Shown here piece after piece: positions 46,410-56,931 of a stretch of 64,000 nt of DNA. Origin of the DNA: an uncultured Lachnospira sp. (GTDB lineage Bacteria; Bacillota; Clostridia; Lachnospirales; Lachnospiraceae); NCBI GenBank assembly GCA_910585095.1, contig CAJUBU010000001.1:200043-264042 (forward strand), given 5' to 3'. The stretch's first letter is position 1, and every line of letters starts with the position of its first letter. Below the pieces are notes generated by a model that saw nothing but the letters and a program-made list of their open reading frames with translations, ran no database searches and was not told where the DNA came from. The position numbers and the translations under genes are program-made.

Positions 46410-48743
46410 TCATATTAATTTTTTGTTAATTATTTGTTTAAGTTTTGAAGAACTAGTACTCTCTGTATATGGAAAAAAAACTAACTCTGCTCCATGTTCT
46501 CGCAAAAATTCCTGTTTTTTCTTCCACTTAGAATCGTTAGCATAATCACTGCCTGAAAATTGTGCATCAAAATGAAACCTTAAATATGCATCTTTCGTAT
46601 CACTAAACTTATGTGGAATACCAACCGCCTCATCGACATAGCGACAAGCCTGTACGATTTCTAAGCGCTCCTCAAATGGTATAAATGTTTCTGTATGCTT
46701 ATTTTCTCGTACTCCCTCATCAGTCACCACCCCTACAATAAGATAATCACATTGTTCTTTTGCTCTTCTTAAAAGGTTGAGATGCCCCATATGAAATAAA
46801 TCAAATACGCCTGCAACATATCCTATATGATACTTTTTAGGAGAATTTTCCTTTTCTTTGTTTACAGAGGCAATCTTTTTAGGATTTCTTGGATATTCCA
46901 TATTAGTATCATATATACTAATATTAGTCGCTCCTAAACGCTTTGCTTGTTTTAATACTTCTGTATAATTCTTAATACAAATAATTAATTTATATGTGCT
47001 TGGATTTTCTTTTTCTAATATAGAAGGAGAAATAATTTCAATACCTTCTATCTCTTTTCCTTGTTTATTTAAATTATTATCAAAAATTGCTGTTACGTTA
47101 TAATCCTCTTTATATAATGCCAAAAATTTTTTTGTAAAATTTCCAGAACCAAACAAATATATCTTTTTATTTTCAATATTTGAAAACACATTAATAAATA
47201 AATTTTGATATTCTTGTGCTGAATAGTTCATTTTTTGGCGGTTTGAATGAACAATCTCAACATTTCGTCTATGTTTACTATGATAATCTTCTAATATTGT
47301 ATCATTTCGTAAATTATCCAAAAAATAATTAATAAATGAATAAAATAATTCTTGATATTGGATTAACTTATATTTTTTAAACAATTCCATTCTTGGAAAT
47401 ATACTTTCAATTTTTGCATTGTCTGCATAAATAAAATTAATTGTCCTTAACAATATACATTTTGCAGGAAGATTTTTAATATATATTTCTTGGTCAAAAA
47501 ACATAAATTGGTTATTTATAAAAAATGAATTAAGAGACACTAAATCAATATATCCTCTTTTAAGAATAACTCCTAACGATTCTTGTTCTTCTTTACTACC
47601 ATAAGCAACTTTTCTCCATTTTTGCCAATCACAATCATCCTTTTTTTTCTTTTCCCAATATGGTTCAAATTGTTCCCAATTAATTTCATCATAAGATACA
47701 TGCTCTGAAGACTTTAAAATCAATTCCCAATATTTATCTAATTGTTCAATAAACTTTGATAAATCTGTTTGAATTAAATCTCTAAAATAATCCGTTAAAG
47801 AAATGGCATCTACATAAGGCATTATAAAGGCTTCATTTTCTTTGCAAGCATCAACCATACAAATTCCATGTTTCTTTAAGTACAAATTATTTTCCATTAA
47901 TTCTTGTACTTTTGTTATTCCTTCTTCATATATAGGACGCTTTTCCACTTTATTATCCCTACGAATCATGGTACATAAAGCATTTTCTTTTCCTCTATCC
48001 ATTGATACAGTAACTTGATATACATTAGAAAATATACCATCAACTGGACATTCAATTAAAAATCCATTAGCCATTGTATGAAACATATTGTTCTCAATAA
48101 GTGTTGTATACAATTTTTCTTCTTCTAAAAATATCGTTTCTGGAGAATGATATTGTGGAAGAATTCTTACATCTAATTGCTCTTGTGGTTTAAAATCTTC
48201 AGCAATTATTACTTGTGGACATAAAAGCTCTGGAAATACAGAATAAAAACGATAATTATTAATTCCTATTCCATTAAATAAATCTATAAGCTCTGCCTTA
48301 GAATAATTGCGCCCTAAAAGGTCATCTTTATTAATAAAACTAACATGTTTATAGTCTTCTATCCCATCAAAATTACGCTCAGTAAAAGGGTCTTTATCTC
48401 CACAAAAATAACGAATTGCTAACCTATTATCTGTATACAAAAGAAATCTTCCATGAGCAGATAATTTTTGATACAATAATGATAATAATTCTTTTGGCTT
48501 TTTTGCATATTCTAACACATTTGCAATAATTATATAATCAAAAATCCCCTCTATGTTAACACCATTTTCAACTTCTTCCAAAGAAATACATTGTGTAAAC
48601 AGTCTCATTTCTTTTAATGCTTTAACTATATTGCCTGACAACTTATTCTCATTCACTATACAAAGGACATACTCACCAGCATTAAATTTATACCATTTAA
48701 TAAGACCTTTTGGCAGTTCATTTATTAATTGTTGCTCTGTCAT
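46410..48743 (-). CDS. Four-part fusion: methyltransferase-like, unknown, Rossmann module, cytidylyltransferase
   Basis: 777 aa. Residues ~1-175 look like a degenerate SAM methyltransferase (FDYIIIANVLEYAKKPKELL, FLLYTD). Residues ~200-500 are of unknown fold with faint kinase-like features. Residues 525-614 are the shared module (KKIYLFGSGNFTKKF, AIFDNNLNKQG). Residues ~638-777 are a TagD-like nucleotidyltransferase: GVFDLFHMGHLNLLRRAKEQ with HMGH at 651-654 and a TSSSKL end. The last domain probably activates a polyol phosphate with CTP, as in teichoic acid and glycan precursors. AAAGGA lies 11 bases before the ATG. Confidence 0.82.
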   Translation of the reverse strand: MTEQQLINELPKGLIKWYKFNAGEYVLCIVNENKLSGNIVKALKEMRLFTQCISLEEVENGVNIEGIFDYIIIANVLEYAKKPKELLSLLYQKLSAHGRFLLYTDNRLAIRYFCGDKDPFTERNFDGIEDYKHVSFINKDDLLGRNYSKAELIDLFNGIGINNYRFYSVFPELLCPQVIIAEDFKPQEQLDVRILPQYHSPETIFLEEEKLYTTLIENNMFHTMANGFLIECPVDGIFSNVYQVTVSMDRGKENALCTMIRRDNKVEKRPIYEEGITKVQELMENNLYLKKHGICMVDACKENEAFIMPYVDAISLTDYFRDLIQTDLSKFIEQLDKYWELILKSSEHVSYDEINWEQFEPYWEKKKKDDCDWQKWRKVAYGSKEEQESLGVILKRGYIDLVSLNSFFINNQFMFFDQEIYIKNLPAKCILLRTINFIYADNAKIESIFPRMELFKKYKLIQYQELFYSFINYFLDNLRNDTILEDYHSKHRRNVEIVHSNRQKMNYSAQEYQNLFINVFSNIENKKIYLFGSGNFTKKFLALYKEDYNVTAIFDNNLNKQGKEIEGIEIISPSILEKENPSTYKLIICIKNYTEVLKQAKRLGATNISIYDTNMEYPRNPKKIASVNKEKENSPKKYHIGYVAGVFDLFHMGHLNLLRRAKEQCDYLIVGVVTDEGVRENKHTETFIPFEERLEIVQACRYVDEAVGIPHKFSDTKDAYLRFHFDAQFSGSDYANDSKWKKKQEFLREHGAELVFFPYTESTSSSKLKQIINKKLI

Positions 48744-48759
48744 TTTATCAATATCCTTT

Positions 48760-50109
48760 CTAAATATATATAGTTGGTATTTCTTCTATTATATCTGCAC
48801 TAATTTTTAATTCCTTTATTTGTTTATAAATACTTTCTTTTTCTTTTAAGACAGATATTACAATAACTAGGTTTTCCTTTTTTGTAATTTCTGCCAGATA
48901 CTTTGGAGAAATTATATCATAACTATAACGTTTTGAATTATATAATTGTTGATTATTATCACAAAATGCCCGAATAGGAATATTATATTTATGGCAAAAC
49001 ATCATAAACATACCGCCTCGTATTCCACATCCAAAAATAATAACTGGTCTTTTTGCTATTTTTTCAATAATCTTTTTATATAAATTTTTCTCTCGTATAT
49101 CTTTTGCCTTTAACCACTCAGAATGTTCCTGTGGCGACAACATCAATAATATTAACTCCTCCCATTGCTCATCTGCATACATATCTTTAGTAATAATTTT
49201 TAAATCTAAAACACGTTCCAATTCATTCTTAAACCATTGGTATGGCATTTGTAACTGTTCTATACGCCAATTCCAATTCATTTTTTTTAATATTTCATCA
49301 TATTTACTCATTAAAGAAATACTCATTGTATAATAATAATATCGTGCGTGTGTATCTGACAAAATTTCTATCAATCTAAGCTTTTCATTAATCCACTCAA
49401 ACTCATTTTTATAAAATATCAAACCATTTATATTATTAGAAGAAGCTGAATCCCTATCTTGCCTATAGCGATAAAAACTTTTATCTAAATACATAGCTCT
49501 ATTAATATACGTTTTCACCTGTTGCAAAAATCCCATATCCTGAAAAGCTGCCTTAGGAGATTCATGTAATCGAATACGATGTTGATTTAAAAAACTGCGA
49601 TTATATATCCCTTTCCAGAGAACATAATCAGAAGCCCGCAATGTATTAAGCTGTTCATTGTTAAGCACTTTACCATACCAATCTTTATTATTATAAAATA
49701 AATATGTTCTTAAATTAAAATCACAGCCATTATTGAGTTTATAAATTTTATCAAAATCTGCCGCTGCATAATCAAGGTCATTGTCTTTAGCATAGCTGTA
49801 CAAGGTTTTATACATATCAAGTTCTATCCAGTCGTCCGTCTCAACAATTGCCACATATTCGCCGCCTGCATAATCAAGCCCCATATTGACCTGTCTACCA
49901 TAACTTTTGATTTCACTTTGAAGCAAAACAATACGAGAATCCTTTTGTGCATACTCTTTTAAAATCTCAACAGTGCCATCCGTAGAACCTGCATCTACAC
50001 ATATGATTTCTAGCTCTTTTAACGTTTGATTTAACACACTATCTATGCACTTTTCAATATAAGATGCTACATTGAGAGAAGGCATTATTACAGATACTTT
50101 AATATTCAT
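48760..50109 (-). CDS. Family 2 glycosyltransferase with C-terminal Rossmann module
   Basis: 449 aa. GT-A fold: VSVIMPSLNVASYIEKCIDS, IICVDAGSTDGT, YVAIVETDDWIE with the acidic metal motif. It uses an NDP-sugar in the cytoplasm. Residues ~354-449 are the shared module (RPVIIFGCGIRGGMFMMF, AFCDNN, YDIISPKYL). The ATG at 50109 is preferred over GTG at 50112; AGGA lies about 7 bases upstream. Confidence 0.88.
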   Translation of the reverse strand: MNIKVSVIMPSLNVASYIEKCIDSVLNQTLKELEIICVDAGSTDGTVEILKEYAQKDSRIVLLQSEIKSYGRQVNMGLDYAGGEYVAIVETDDWIELDMYKTLYSYAKDNDLDYAAADFDKIYKLNNGCDFNLRTYLFYNNKDWYGKVLNNEQLNTLRASDYVLWKGIYNRSFLNQHRIRLHESPKAAFQDMGFLQQVKTYINRAMYLDKSFYRYRQDRDSASSNNINGLIFYKNEFEWINEKLRLIEILSDTHARYYYYTMSISLMSKYDEILKKMNWNWRIEQLQMPYQWFKNELERVLDLKIITKDMYADEQWEELILLMLSPQEHSEWLKAKDIREKNLYKKIIEKIAKRPVIIFGCGIRGGMFMMFCHKYNIPIRAFCDNNQQLYNSKRYSYDIISPKYLAEITKKENLVIVISVLKEKESIYKQIKELKISADIIEEIPTIYI

Positions 50110-50150
50110 CACATTTCCTGCACTTTCAAAAATTTTATTTTTTGGTATTT

Positions 50151-51575
50151 CTATTCTTTAAACAATCTATCCCAAAAATCTTTTTGATTGATATTTTTTT
50201 GTTTTTCATAAATTGTTCGATGAGCCATATGTCCCATCATGTCTAACTTATCTCGATTATTATATAAATATTCAATTTTATCCGTTAATAGAGCAACATC
50301 ACCTACTGGAACAATAAAACCATTTTTACCGTCAATCACATCATCTCTTGCACCAGATACATCTGTAATTACAGGAACTGCCCCTCCTGCCATAGCCTCA
50401 GCCTGCGTTATACTATGTCCTTCCCACTCTGAACAACTTATCATTACATCTTGATGCTTCCAAAAATCTGGAATACATGCTCTATCTATGACACCTAATA
50501 TATTAAAATAATCTTCAAGTTTTTCCGATTTAATCTGAACTTTTAGTTCCTCAAGAAAATCCCCTGTTCCTGCAATATTAAACTTAAACTTTATATTTTT
50601 TTTAAATAATTCTTTTGCAATTACAACAAATAAATCAATTCTTTTAGGTGATTTTGTAATTCTACCTGCATAACCAATCTGCAAAATTTGTCCATTTTTC
50701 AAATTCCATTCAATCATTTTATCACATGGTATCTTCCAGTCCAAATGATAAACAATCTCTTTTTTCATTCCACCTTCTATCAATTTTTTTTCAATTTTTG
50801 AACTGACAGCAAGACAAAAATCAATATATTCTTGCAATGTTATATAAATATCATAATATCCATCATCATCACTATGTTGAATTGCTATTACTTTAACTTT
50901 ATCTGGATACCAGTTTTTCACTATACAAGCGGCAAAAAAAATATATGATGCAAAATTGCATAAAATGATACAAGGAAGATTACAGATTATATTCTTTATA
51001 CATCTATCTATTCTTATTTTTTCATCATTGACTTTAAGTAAATTAATTTCATTATTTTTATAAGTATTATTTATAATCATTGATTTATTAAAATCACCTA
51101 CTAAAAACCGTCCATTATATCCATTTTGTTTCCAATATTTTGCCATTTCATAAGCCCATGATTCTACTCCACCAAGAACCATGCCTTGATTCAAATCAAT
51201 TAATATTTTCTTGTCTGTATTAAATTTTAGCCTATCCAATGGCAATACGAAACTGTTATTTTTGATTGCTGAATAAATCATATTTGCTATTAAATAATCA
51301 CCACTTGTAATTTGATTTTCAGTCAATCCTATCTCAAGAAGCTGTTTTTTGATAGGTTCACAAGCTCTGCATGTAATATAAACTATAACATTTTTGTGAG
51401 ACTGCAATATTTCAGGAGAATAAATAGGTATTTCATTATAATAACTTCCCCACAATTTTTCATTATTGTCTATAAATCCATCTATCTTTATAAATTTAAT
51501 CTCATCTGCAAATTGCTTTAATCTTTTCCCTACTATACCAGCTCCAAAAAAATATATTTTTTTATCGTAAACCAT
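50151..51575 (-). CDS. Family 4 glycosyltransferase with N-terminal Rossmann module
   Basis: 474 aa. Residues ~1-100 are the shared module (KKIYFFGAGIVGKRLK, GFIDNNEKLWGS, IYITCR-type strand). The rest is GT-B with IGYAGRITKSPKRIDLF, FNIAGTGDFLEELK and SCSEWEGHSITQAEAMAGGA, holding the E-x7-E pattern. The ATG at 51575, with AGGTGG 8 bases upstream, is chosen over an in-frame GTG at 51587. Confidence 0.9.
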   Translation of the reverse strand: MVYDKKIYFFGAGIVGKRLKQFADEIKFIKIDGFIDNNEKLWGSYYNEIPIYSPEILQSHKNVIVYITCRACEPIKKQLLEIGLTENQITSGDYLIANMIYSAIKNNSFVLPLDRLKFNTDKKILIDLNQGMVLGGVESWAYEMAKYWKQNGYNGRFLVGDFNKSMIINNTYKNNEINLLKVNDEKIRIDRCIKNIICNLPCIILCNFASYIFFAACIVKNWYPDKVKVIAIQHSDDDGYYDIYITLQEYIDFCLAVSSKIEKKLIEGGMKKEIVYHLDWKIPCDKMIEWNLKNGQILQIGYAGRITKSPKRIDLFVVIAKELFKKNIKFKFNIAGTGDFLEELKVQIKSEKLEDYFNILGVIDRACIPDFWKHQDVMISCSEWEGHSITQAEAMAGGAVPVITDVSGARDDVIDGKNGFIVPVGDVALLTDKIEYLYNNRDKLDMMGHMAHRTIYEKQKNINQKDFWDRLFKE

Positions 51576-51626
51576 ATTATTTTCCACCTGATTATCATAT
51601 TATCTTTTTGTTATAACATAAAATTT

Positions 51627-53540
51627 TTATAATAATATTGTATCCGTCATGTTTCCTTTTCTGAAAAATTCTTTTATATCTTCAAATAATTTTGTTCCAT
51701 CAATTAAAGCTAATAAATTATTCAATAAAGTTAAATCTATCAATTCTAAATTTTCATATGTATTTTCCCATTGTTCAATAAATTCCTCAATGTGTTTTTG
51801 CATATCCAACATCATATTAATGTCATTTGATGTTCTTTCTTCTAATTCATAAAATAAATTTCCGGCATTATCAATTCCTCCAACTAAAGATTTTGGAGAA
51901 CTTAAAACAGCTTCTAACATATCTGTTCTTGAAATCACATTATATCCCTCATTAATAGAATATAAACATTTTATCGAATCTTTTAGCTCAAGTATCATCA
52001 AATTTCCTGTAAGATAAAAACCTGTAAGATTTTTAGAAAATAGCTTATTCATAACATAATATATCGTATCATCAAAATTCAATTCACATAACAAATAATT
52101 TTTTTCTAAATCTATACCTAACTTCTTTATATAATCAATATATACTTCTTTTTTCTTTTTAGATTCTTTTAATACTCCTGCAACCTTTTTCGATATTGTA
52201 AGATAATAATAAGGGGGCAACTTACTGTCATTCTTCTTATATTTATCATACAAATATGAAAATATATATCCATTTTTCGCTGTAAATATAATACCTTCAT
52301 ATTGATTATCATATATACATTTCAACAATTTTTTTATATAAATATAAACAACTGGTGCAATAAAAACTTCTGTAAATATTTTAATAGAAGAAATAGGTAC
52401 ATATCTGCTTGTATTATAAAGAATAAAGGGGTTATTAAACAATTTTGATACTATTAAACCTATAAACAATCGATTTCCAAAACCATGTGCATCTAACAAA
52501 AGATTATTTATCTTTGACATCTTTAATAATTCTAACCCACTATTTACATAAAATGCTGTAATTCCCTTTTTTTCTGCTGACAATATATCTTCAACATAAT
52601 TATCTCCAATATGCAAAAATTTTTTATCAATGCCTATTTTTTCTTGATATACTTCAAATAATCCTTTTGATTTCAATTTACCATATTCACAAGAAATAAA
52701 TAAATTATCATATCTTTTTATTCCTATGTCATTCAATATATCTTGTACAATATCATACGGAAAATACATATTTGATACAATTGATACTATCTTTCCCTTT
52801 TCTAAAGCATAATAAAATGCTTCTATTATACAATATCTAGGAATAATATTAGCCTTTTCACATGCTAATTCCTCTCTCATAATCAAAGACAACTCATCAT
52901 CAGATACATTTATAATTTTTTTTAATTCTTTATATATAGCAAAAATATCTGCTCCCTCTGAATTTAATTCTGCTGTTTGTCTCTTTTTTTTAAAATTACA
53001 AATATGAATATTATGTTTTTGAATTTTTCTTTCAACCAAATCAAATATATCTACTGGTTCTAAAACCTTTCTCATTATCAATGTATCAAAAAGATCAAAA
53101 CTTATAGCATCATATTTATCAATCATATCAAATAAATCTTTTTGTGAAATATTTAAACTTTTTGTTTCCTCGTATGTATAATCAGAATAATAATAAGGTG
53201 ATGATAAATTTTGCCCCAAAAAAGTATAGATTTGTAAATGAAATCTCAAACAATCATATTTAATACGTAAAAAAATTTCTCTAAAATTTTTAACACTAGA
53301 AGTTATTATAATAACATCTGCTGTATTTTCATTCACATCATCCCATGTAAAAATCGGAATATTTTGAATATTGCCTTCAACATAAGTTCTATCTATAATA
53401 CCTACAATATTAAAATCTTGTAATTTTTCAATTAATAACCTTGCATTTTTCCCACTACCATATAATAAAATTTTCTTATCTCTTAAACTTGCAAACTTTA
53501 ATTGCTCTTCTTCTAATTTGTATTTATAAAAATGTTCCAT
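51627..53540 (-). CDS. HAD-like protein with N-terminal Rossmann module, copy 1 (shorter)
   Basis: 637 aa. Shared module at ~20-115 (KKILLYGSGKNARLLI, IIDRTYVEGNI). A HAD-like domain follows with FDLFDTLIMR; the +2 position after the nucleophile Asp is Phe, not Asp, as in dehalogenase-type members, and it ends with HIGDNYVEDILSAEKKGI. The last ~270 residues are an unknown domain. It is 84 bases from its longer paralogue and lacks about 40 residues present there (between ISKKVA and LKESKKK). The ATG at 53540 has GAGG 9 bases upstream. Confidence 0.8.
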   Translation of the reverse strand: MEHFYKYKLEEEQLKFASLRDKKILLYGSGKNARLLIEKLQDFNIVGIIDRTYVEGNIQNIPIFTWDDVNENTADVIIITSSVKNFREIFLRIKYDCLRFHLQIYTFLGQNLSSPYYYSDYTYEETKSLNISQKDLFDMIDKYDAISFDLFDTLIMRKVLEPVDIFDLVERKIQKHNIHICNFKKKRQTAELNSEGADIFAIYKELKKIINVSDDELSLIMREELACEKANIIPRYCIIEAFYYALEKGKIVSIVSNMYFPYDIVQDILNDIGIKRYDNLFISCEYGKLKSKGLFEVYQEKIGIDKKFLHIGDNYVEDILSAEKKGITAFYVNSGLELLKMSKINNLLLDAHGFGNRLFIGLIVSKLFNNPFILYNTSRYVPISSIKIFTEVFIAPVVYIYIKKLLKCIYDNQYEGIIFTAKNGYIFSYLYDKYKKNDSKLPPYYYLTISKKVAGVLKESKKKKEVYIDYIKKLGIDLEKNYLLCELNFDDTIYYVMNKLFSKNLTGFYLTGNLMILELKDSIKCLYSINEGYNVISRTDMLEAVLSSPKSLVGGIDNAGNLFYELEERTSNDINMMLDMQKHIEEFIEQWENTYENLELIDLTLLNNLLALIDGTKLFEDIKEFFRKGNMTDTILL

Positions 53541-53624
53541 TATACCATGCCTCATAATATCACTTAATATCTAAAACTTTACAATAATATTGTATAATTT
53601 TCAAAAACAAATATTTTTCTGTTT

Positions 53625-55658
53625 TTACTTAATTACATTCCACATAATATTATCTTTTTGCAACGACATAGTATCAATAGTAGCACGTTTTATAAAAATT
53701 CCCATTTCACCACAAAATTTTATCCCATCTATCAATGCTAATAAATTATTAGGCAATGATATGTCTACTAATTCTAAGTTTTGATATATATCTTCACATT
53801 CTTCAACATATTTGTGTATATTCATCATTATACTAACTTCATTTGATGTTCTTTCATCTAGTTCATAAAAAATCCCATTATCATCAATTCCTCCTGCTGA
53901 AGATTCTGGAGAGCTAAAAACTTCTTCCAGCATACTTACTTTTGTACTTATACCACTAGATCTAATAGGATAGACATATGTTGTCATGCTTTCCAAACTA
54001 GATAATCCTGTTAATGTTCCTAAATAAAAACCATCCACCTTCTTATCAAATATTTTGCTAAGAGCATATTGTGTTGTTTTATTTGCAGTAATAAGATCAC
54101 AAAATAAATACTTTTTTTCAAAATCTATGCCTATGTTTTGTAGATATTTAATATATAATTTTCTTTTTTCTTCTGATTCCTTTAAAATTTTGCCCACGTC
54201 ATCTGTGTGAAAATACATTATCTCTTTCCAAAAATTCAAATTATCTTTATCTGATATATATTTTTTAGATGTTTCTAAAATATCTAAACAATCATATTGA
54301 GATATAGCTTGAGCTATTTTTCTTGATATGGTAACATAATAACTATTAGGAAGACTTTTATCCTTTTTCCTATATTTTTCATATAAATGATGAAATAAAT
54401 GCCCATCTCTTGTAGGAAATATAACTCCATCATATTCATTATCATGAATATGCTTTACTAATTTCCTCATATAGATATAAACAAGTGGTGCAATAAAAAC
54501 TTCTGTAAATATTTTTTCAGAAGAAACTGGAACATATCCGCCTGTATTACATAAAATAAATGGGTCATTAAACAACTTTGATACTATTAAACCTATAAAC
54601 AATCGATTTTCAAAACCATATGCCTTTAATAAAAGAGCATGTATCTTTGACATTTTTAATAATTCTAATCCACTTTTTAAATAAAATGTCGTTATCCCAT
54701 TTTTTTGTGCGAATAATATATCTTCAACATAATTCGTTCCAATATGTAAAAATTTTTTATTACTTCCGATTTTTTTTATATATGTTTTAAACAATCCTTC
54801 TGATTTCTTTTTACCATATTCACAAGAAATAAAAAGATTATTATATCCTGTTATCCCTATATTATCTAAAATATCTTGTATAATATTAGACGGCAAATGT
54901 ATATTAGATACAATAGATACTATCTTTCCTTTTTTTAACGCATAGTTAAAGGCTTCAACTATACTATCTCTTGGTATAATGTTTACTTTCTCACATGCTA
55001 GTTCTTCTTTCATAATTAAAGATATTTTTTCATCTGACAAATCAATAACATTTTTTAAATTTTTATATATAGTAAAAATATCTTCTGATTCTTTCTGTAC
55101 TGTTTTCCTCTTTTTTTTAAAATTATGAATGTAAATTCCATACTTTTTAATATTTTTATCAACAATATCAAAAATATCTTCTGATTCCAAAGTTTTTCTC
55201 ATTATTAATGTATCAAAAAGATCAAAACTTATAGCATCATGATTATCAATCATATTAAATAAATCTTTCTGTGAAATGTTTAAACGATTCATTTCTTCAT
55301 AAGTATAATCGATGTAACAATAATCTGAATTTAATTTTTCTCCCAAAAAATTATAAATATCCATATTAAACATTTTTACATAATGCCTAATACGTAAAAA
55401 AATTTCTCTAAAACTTTTCACATTAGAAGCTATAATAATAACATCTGCTGTATCTTGGTTCACTTCATCCCATGTAATAATAGGAATTTGTTGTATATAT
55501 CCCTCATAATAAGTTTTATCCAACATACCTACGATATTAAAACCTTGTAAACTTTCAATTAATAACTTTGCATTTACTCCACTTCCATATATCAAAACTT
55601 TTTTATTCTTCAAGTGTGCAAAAGTTGACCTTATAATCATTAATTTTTCATCTTTCAT
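53625..55658 (-). CDS. HAD-like protein with N-terminal Rossmann module, copy 2 (longer)
   Basis: 677 aa, a tandem paralogue of the next gene. Shared module at ~17-115 (KKVLIYGSGVNAKLLI, MLDKTYYEGYI). HAD motif FDLFDT with D146 and F148 (at the usual second-Asp position), later HIGTNYVEDILFAQKNGI. The C-terminal ~300 residues contain VIFPTRDGHLFHHLYEKY and a DERTSNEVSIM motif shared with its copy. Proteins of this type occur in surface polysaccharide clusters; phosphatase activity is uncertain. AGGAG lies 12 bases before the ATG. Confidence 0.82.
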   Translation of the reverse strand: MKDEKLMIIRSTFAHLKNKKVLIYGSGVNAKLLIESLQGFNIVGMLDKTYYEGYIQQIPIITWDEVNQDTADVIIIASNVKSFREIFLRIRHYVKMFNMDIYNFLGEKLNSDYCYIDYTYEEMNRLNISQKDLFNMIDNHDAISFDLFDTLIMRKTLESEDIFDIVDKNIKKYGIYIHNFKKKRKTVQKESEDIFTIYKNLKNVIDLSDEKISLIMKEELACEKVNIIPRDSIVEAFNYALKKGKIVSIVSNIHLPSNIIQDILDNIGITGYNNLFISCEYGKKKSEGLFKTYIKKIGSNKKFLHIGTNYVEDILFAQKNGITTFYLKSGLELLKMSKIHALLLKAYGFENRLFIGLIVSKLFNDPFILCNTGGYVPVSSEKIFTEVFIAPLVYIYMRKLVKHIHDNEYDGVIFPTRDGHLFHHLYEKYRKKDKSLPNSYYVTISRKIAQAISQYDCLDILETSKKYISDKDNLNFWKEIMYFHTDDVGKILKESEEKRKLYIKYLQNIGIDFEKKYLFCDLITANKTTQYALSKIFDKKVDGFYLGTLTGLSSLESMTTYVYPIRSSGISTKVSMLEEVFSSPESSAGGIDDNGIFYELDERTSNEVSIMMNIHKYVEECEDIYQNLELVDISLPNNLLALIDGIKFCGEMGIFIKRATIDTMSLQKDNIMWNVIK

Positions 55659-55704
55659 TTTTTAATTTTCTCCTGTTTATCACCTAAAAAATGACTTTTA
55701 TTGA

Positions 55705-56895
55705 TTACAACTCTTTTGCATATGCACATTTTCTACACAATAAATCTTTGCTTCCATCATCATTCAACATGGCTTTTTTTATATTTTTAATAATTTTACT
55801 GTTCATTATGTCACTATATTGTTCTTCTAATAAATTGCCTAATACATGCTGTAAAGAAAAATCATTGCAGCATAAAACAACGGTTCCATCTGGTAATAAA
55901 ACATTATGATTTAATTCTTTCATTCCACTACAAATAATTGGTCCATGTTTATCTGCTTTTGTAAGGTCTTTATATTCATCTCCCACAAGATTTCCTGCTC
56001 TGTCTATTAATTCTCTATATATTTTAAATCTTCCTTTTGTTCTTTTTAAAACATCAGGATGTGGAGTACATTGACTATTTATATCATCTACAAATAATGT
56101 GCCATCCTCTTTTTTTGCTTCCAGAAAAGCATCTAAACAATATAAATATTCATCCGTTACTGGAATAGTAGCATACCCTTGATTATCAGCAACATGTAAA
56201 ACTACTTCTGCAAATGGAATAGATAAAACTCTTTTTAAATCTTCTTTTTTTAGTCCTACTAAAGATGTATACAATATTGTTTCAAAACCACTATCACAGG
56301 CAAATTCCATCATCTCTATGGCATCCGAATTTAAAAATGGTTCTCCAAATCCTGCAAAATCAATAACCGTATTTAATGGTAATTTATCTAAACAAATTTT
56401 AAAATCTTGTACTGAAAACATTGTTTTTCTATTACTTTTATTTTTAAAATACGAATGAATTAAATTCTTTTGTGGACAATATTTACAGTTTACACTACAC
56501 CCAATCTTAGTAGTTATTTCCATTTCGGGTCTTATTAATCTGTCATAATTTTCTACAATATTATACTGTGGTAATGAAATAAATCTTTTCCATTCGGAAT
56601 TTTCAAGCATTTTTTCAATTTTAGATTCTCCAAATTCTTTTACTCCAATTAAAATTAAAGTATTTTTAGGATTACATCCCATTGCTTCTAACTCACCAAA
56701 TTCACATACTTTTATCCCCTTTATTTCCTTTGGATTACATTCAAGATTCGTCACACAAAATAAATCTATATTAATTTCTTGTTCTAAGCATAATTTATAT
56801 AAATGTGTTCCTATTTTGCCTGCACCATATATAACAATCTTTTTAGAATTACTACTTTTTATTTGCTTAAAATAATCTTTCAATTCAATACTCAT
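55705..56895 (-). CDS. Radical SAM / SPASM protein with N-terminal Rossmann module
   Basis: 396 aa. Shared module at ~17-110 (KKIVIYGAGKIGTHLYKL). The radical-SAM cluster is C133, C137, C140 (CSVNCKYC), then VIDFAGFGEPFL (GGE-like). The C-terminal SPASM-like region has cysteines in CSGMKEL, VVLCCND and LLCRKCAY, so auxiliary Fe-S cluster binding is likely. It probably oxidises or rearranges a sugar residue or a peptide. No precursor peptide gene is seen beside it. Confidence 0.88.
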   Translation of the reverse strand: MSIELKDYFKQIKSSNSKKIVIYGAGKIGTHLYKLCLEQEINIDLFCVTNLECNPKEIKGIKVCEFGELEAMGCNPKNTLILIGVKEFGESKIEKMLENSEWKRFISLPQYNIVENYDRLIRPEMEITTKIGCSVNCKYCPQKNLIHSYFKNKSNRKTMFSVQDFKICLDKLPLNTVIDFAGFGEPFLNSDAIEMMEFACDSGFETILYTSLVGLKKEDLKRVLSIPFAEVVLHVADNQGYATIPVTDEYLYCLDAFLEAKKEDGTLFVDDINSQCTPHPDVLKRTKGRFKIYRELIDRAGNLVGDEYKDLTKADKHGPIICSGMKELNHNVLLPDGTVVLCCNDFSLQHVLGNLLEEQYSDIMNSKIIKNIKKAMLNDDGSKDLLCRKCAYAKEL

Positions 56896-56931
56896 CCTAT
56901 CCCCTCCAATTGCATCTTCAATTTAAGTTTT

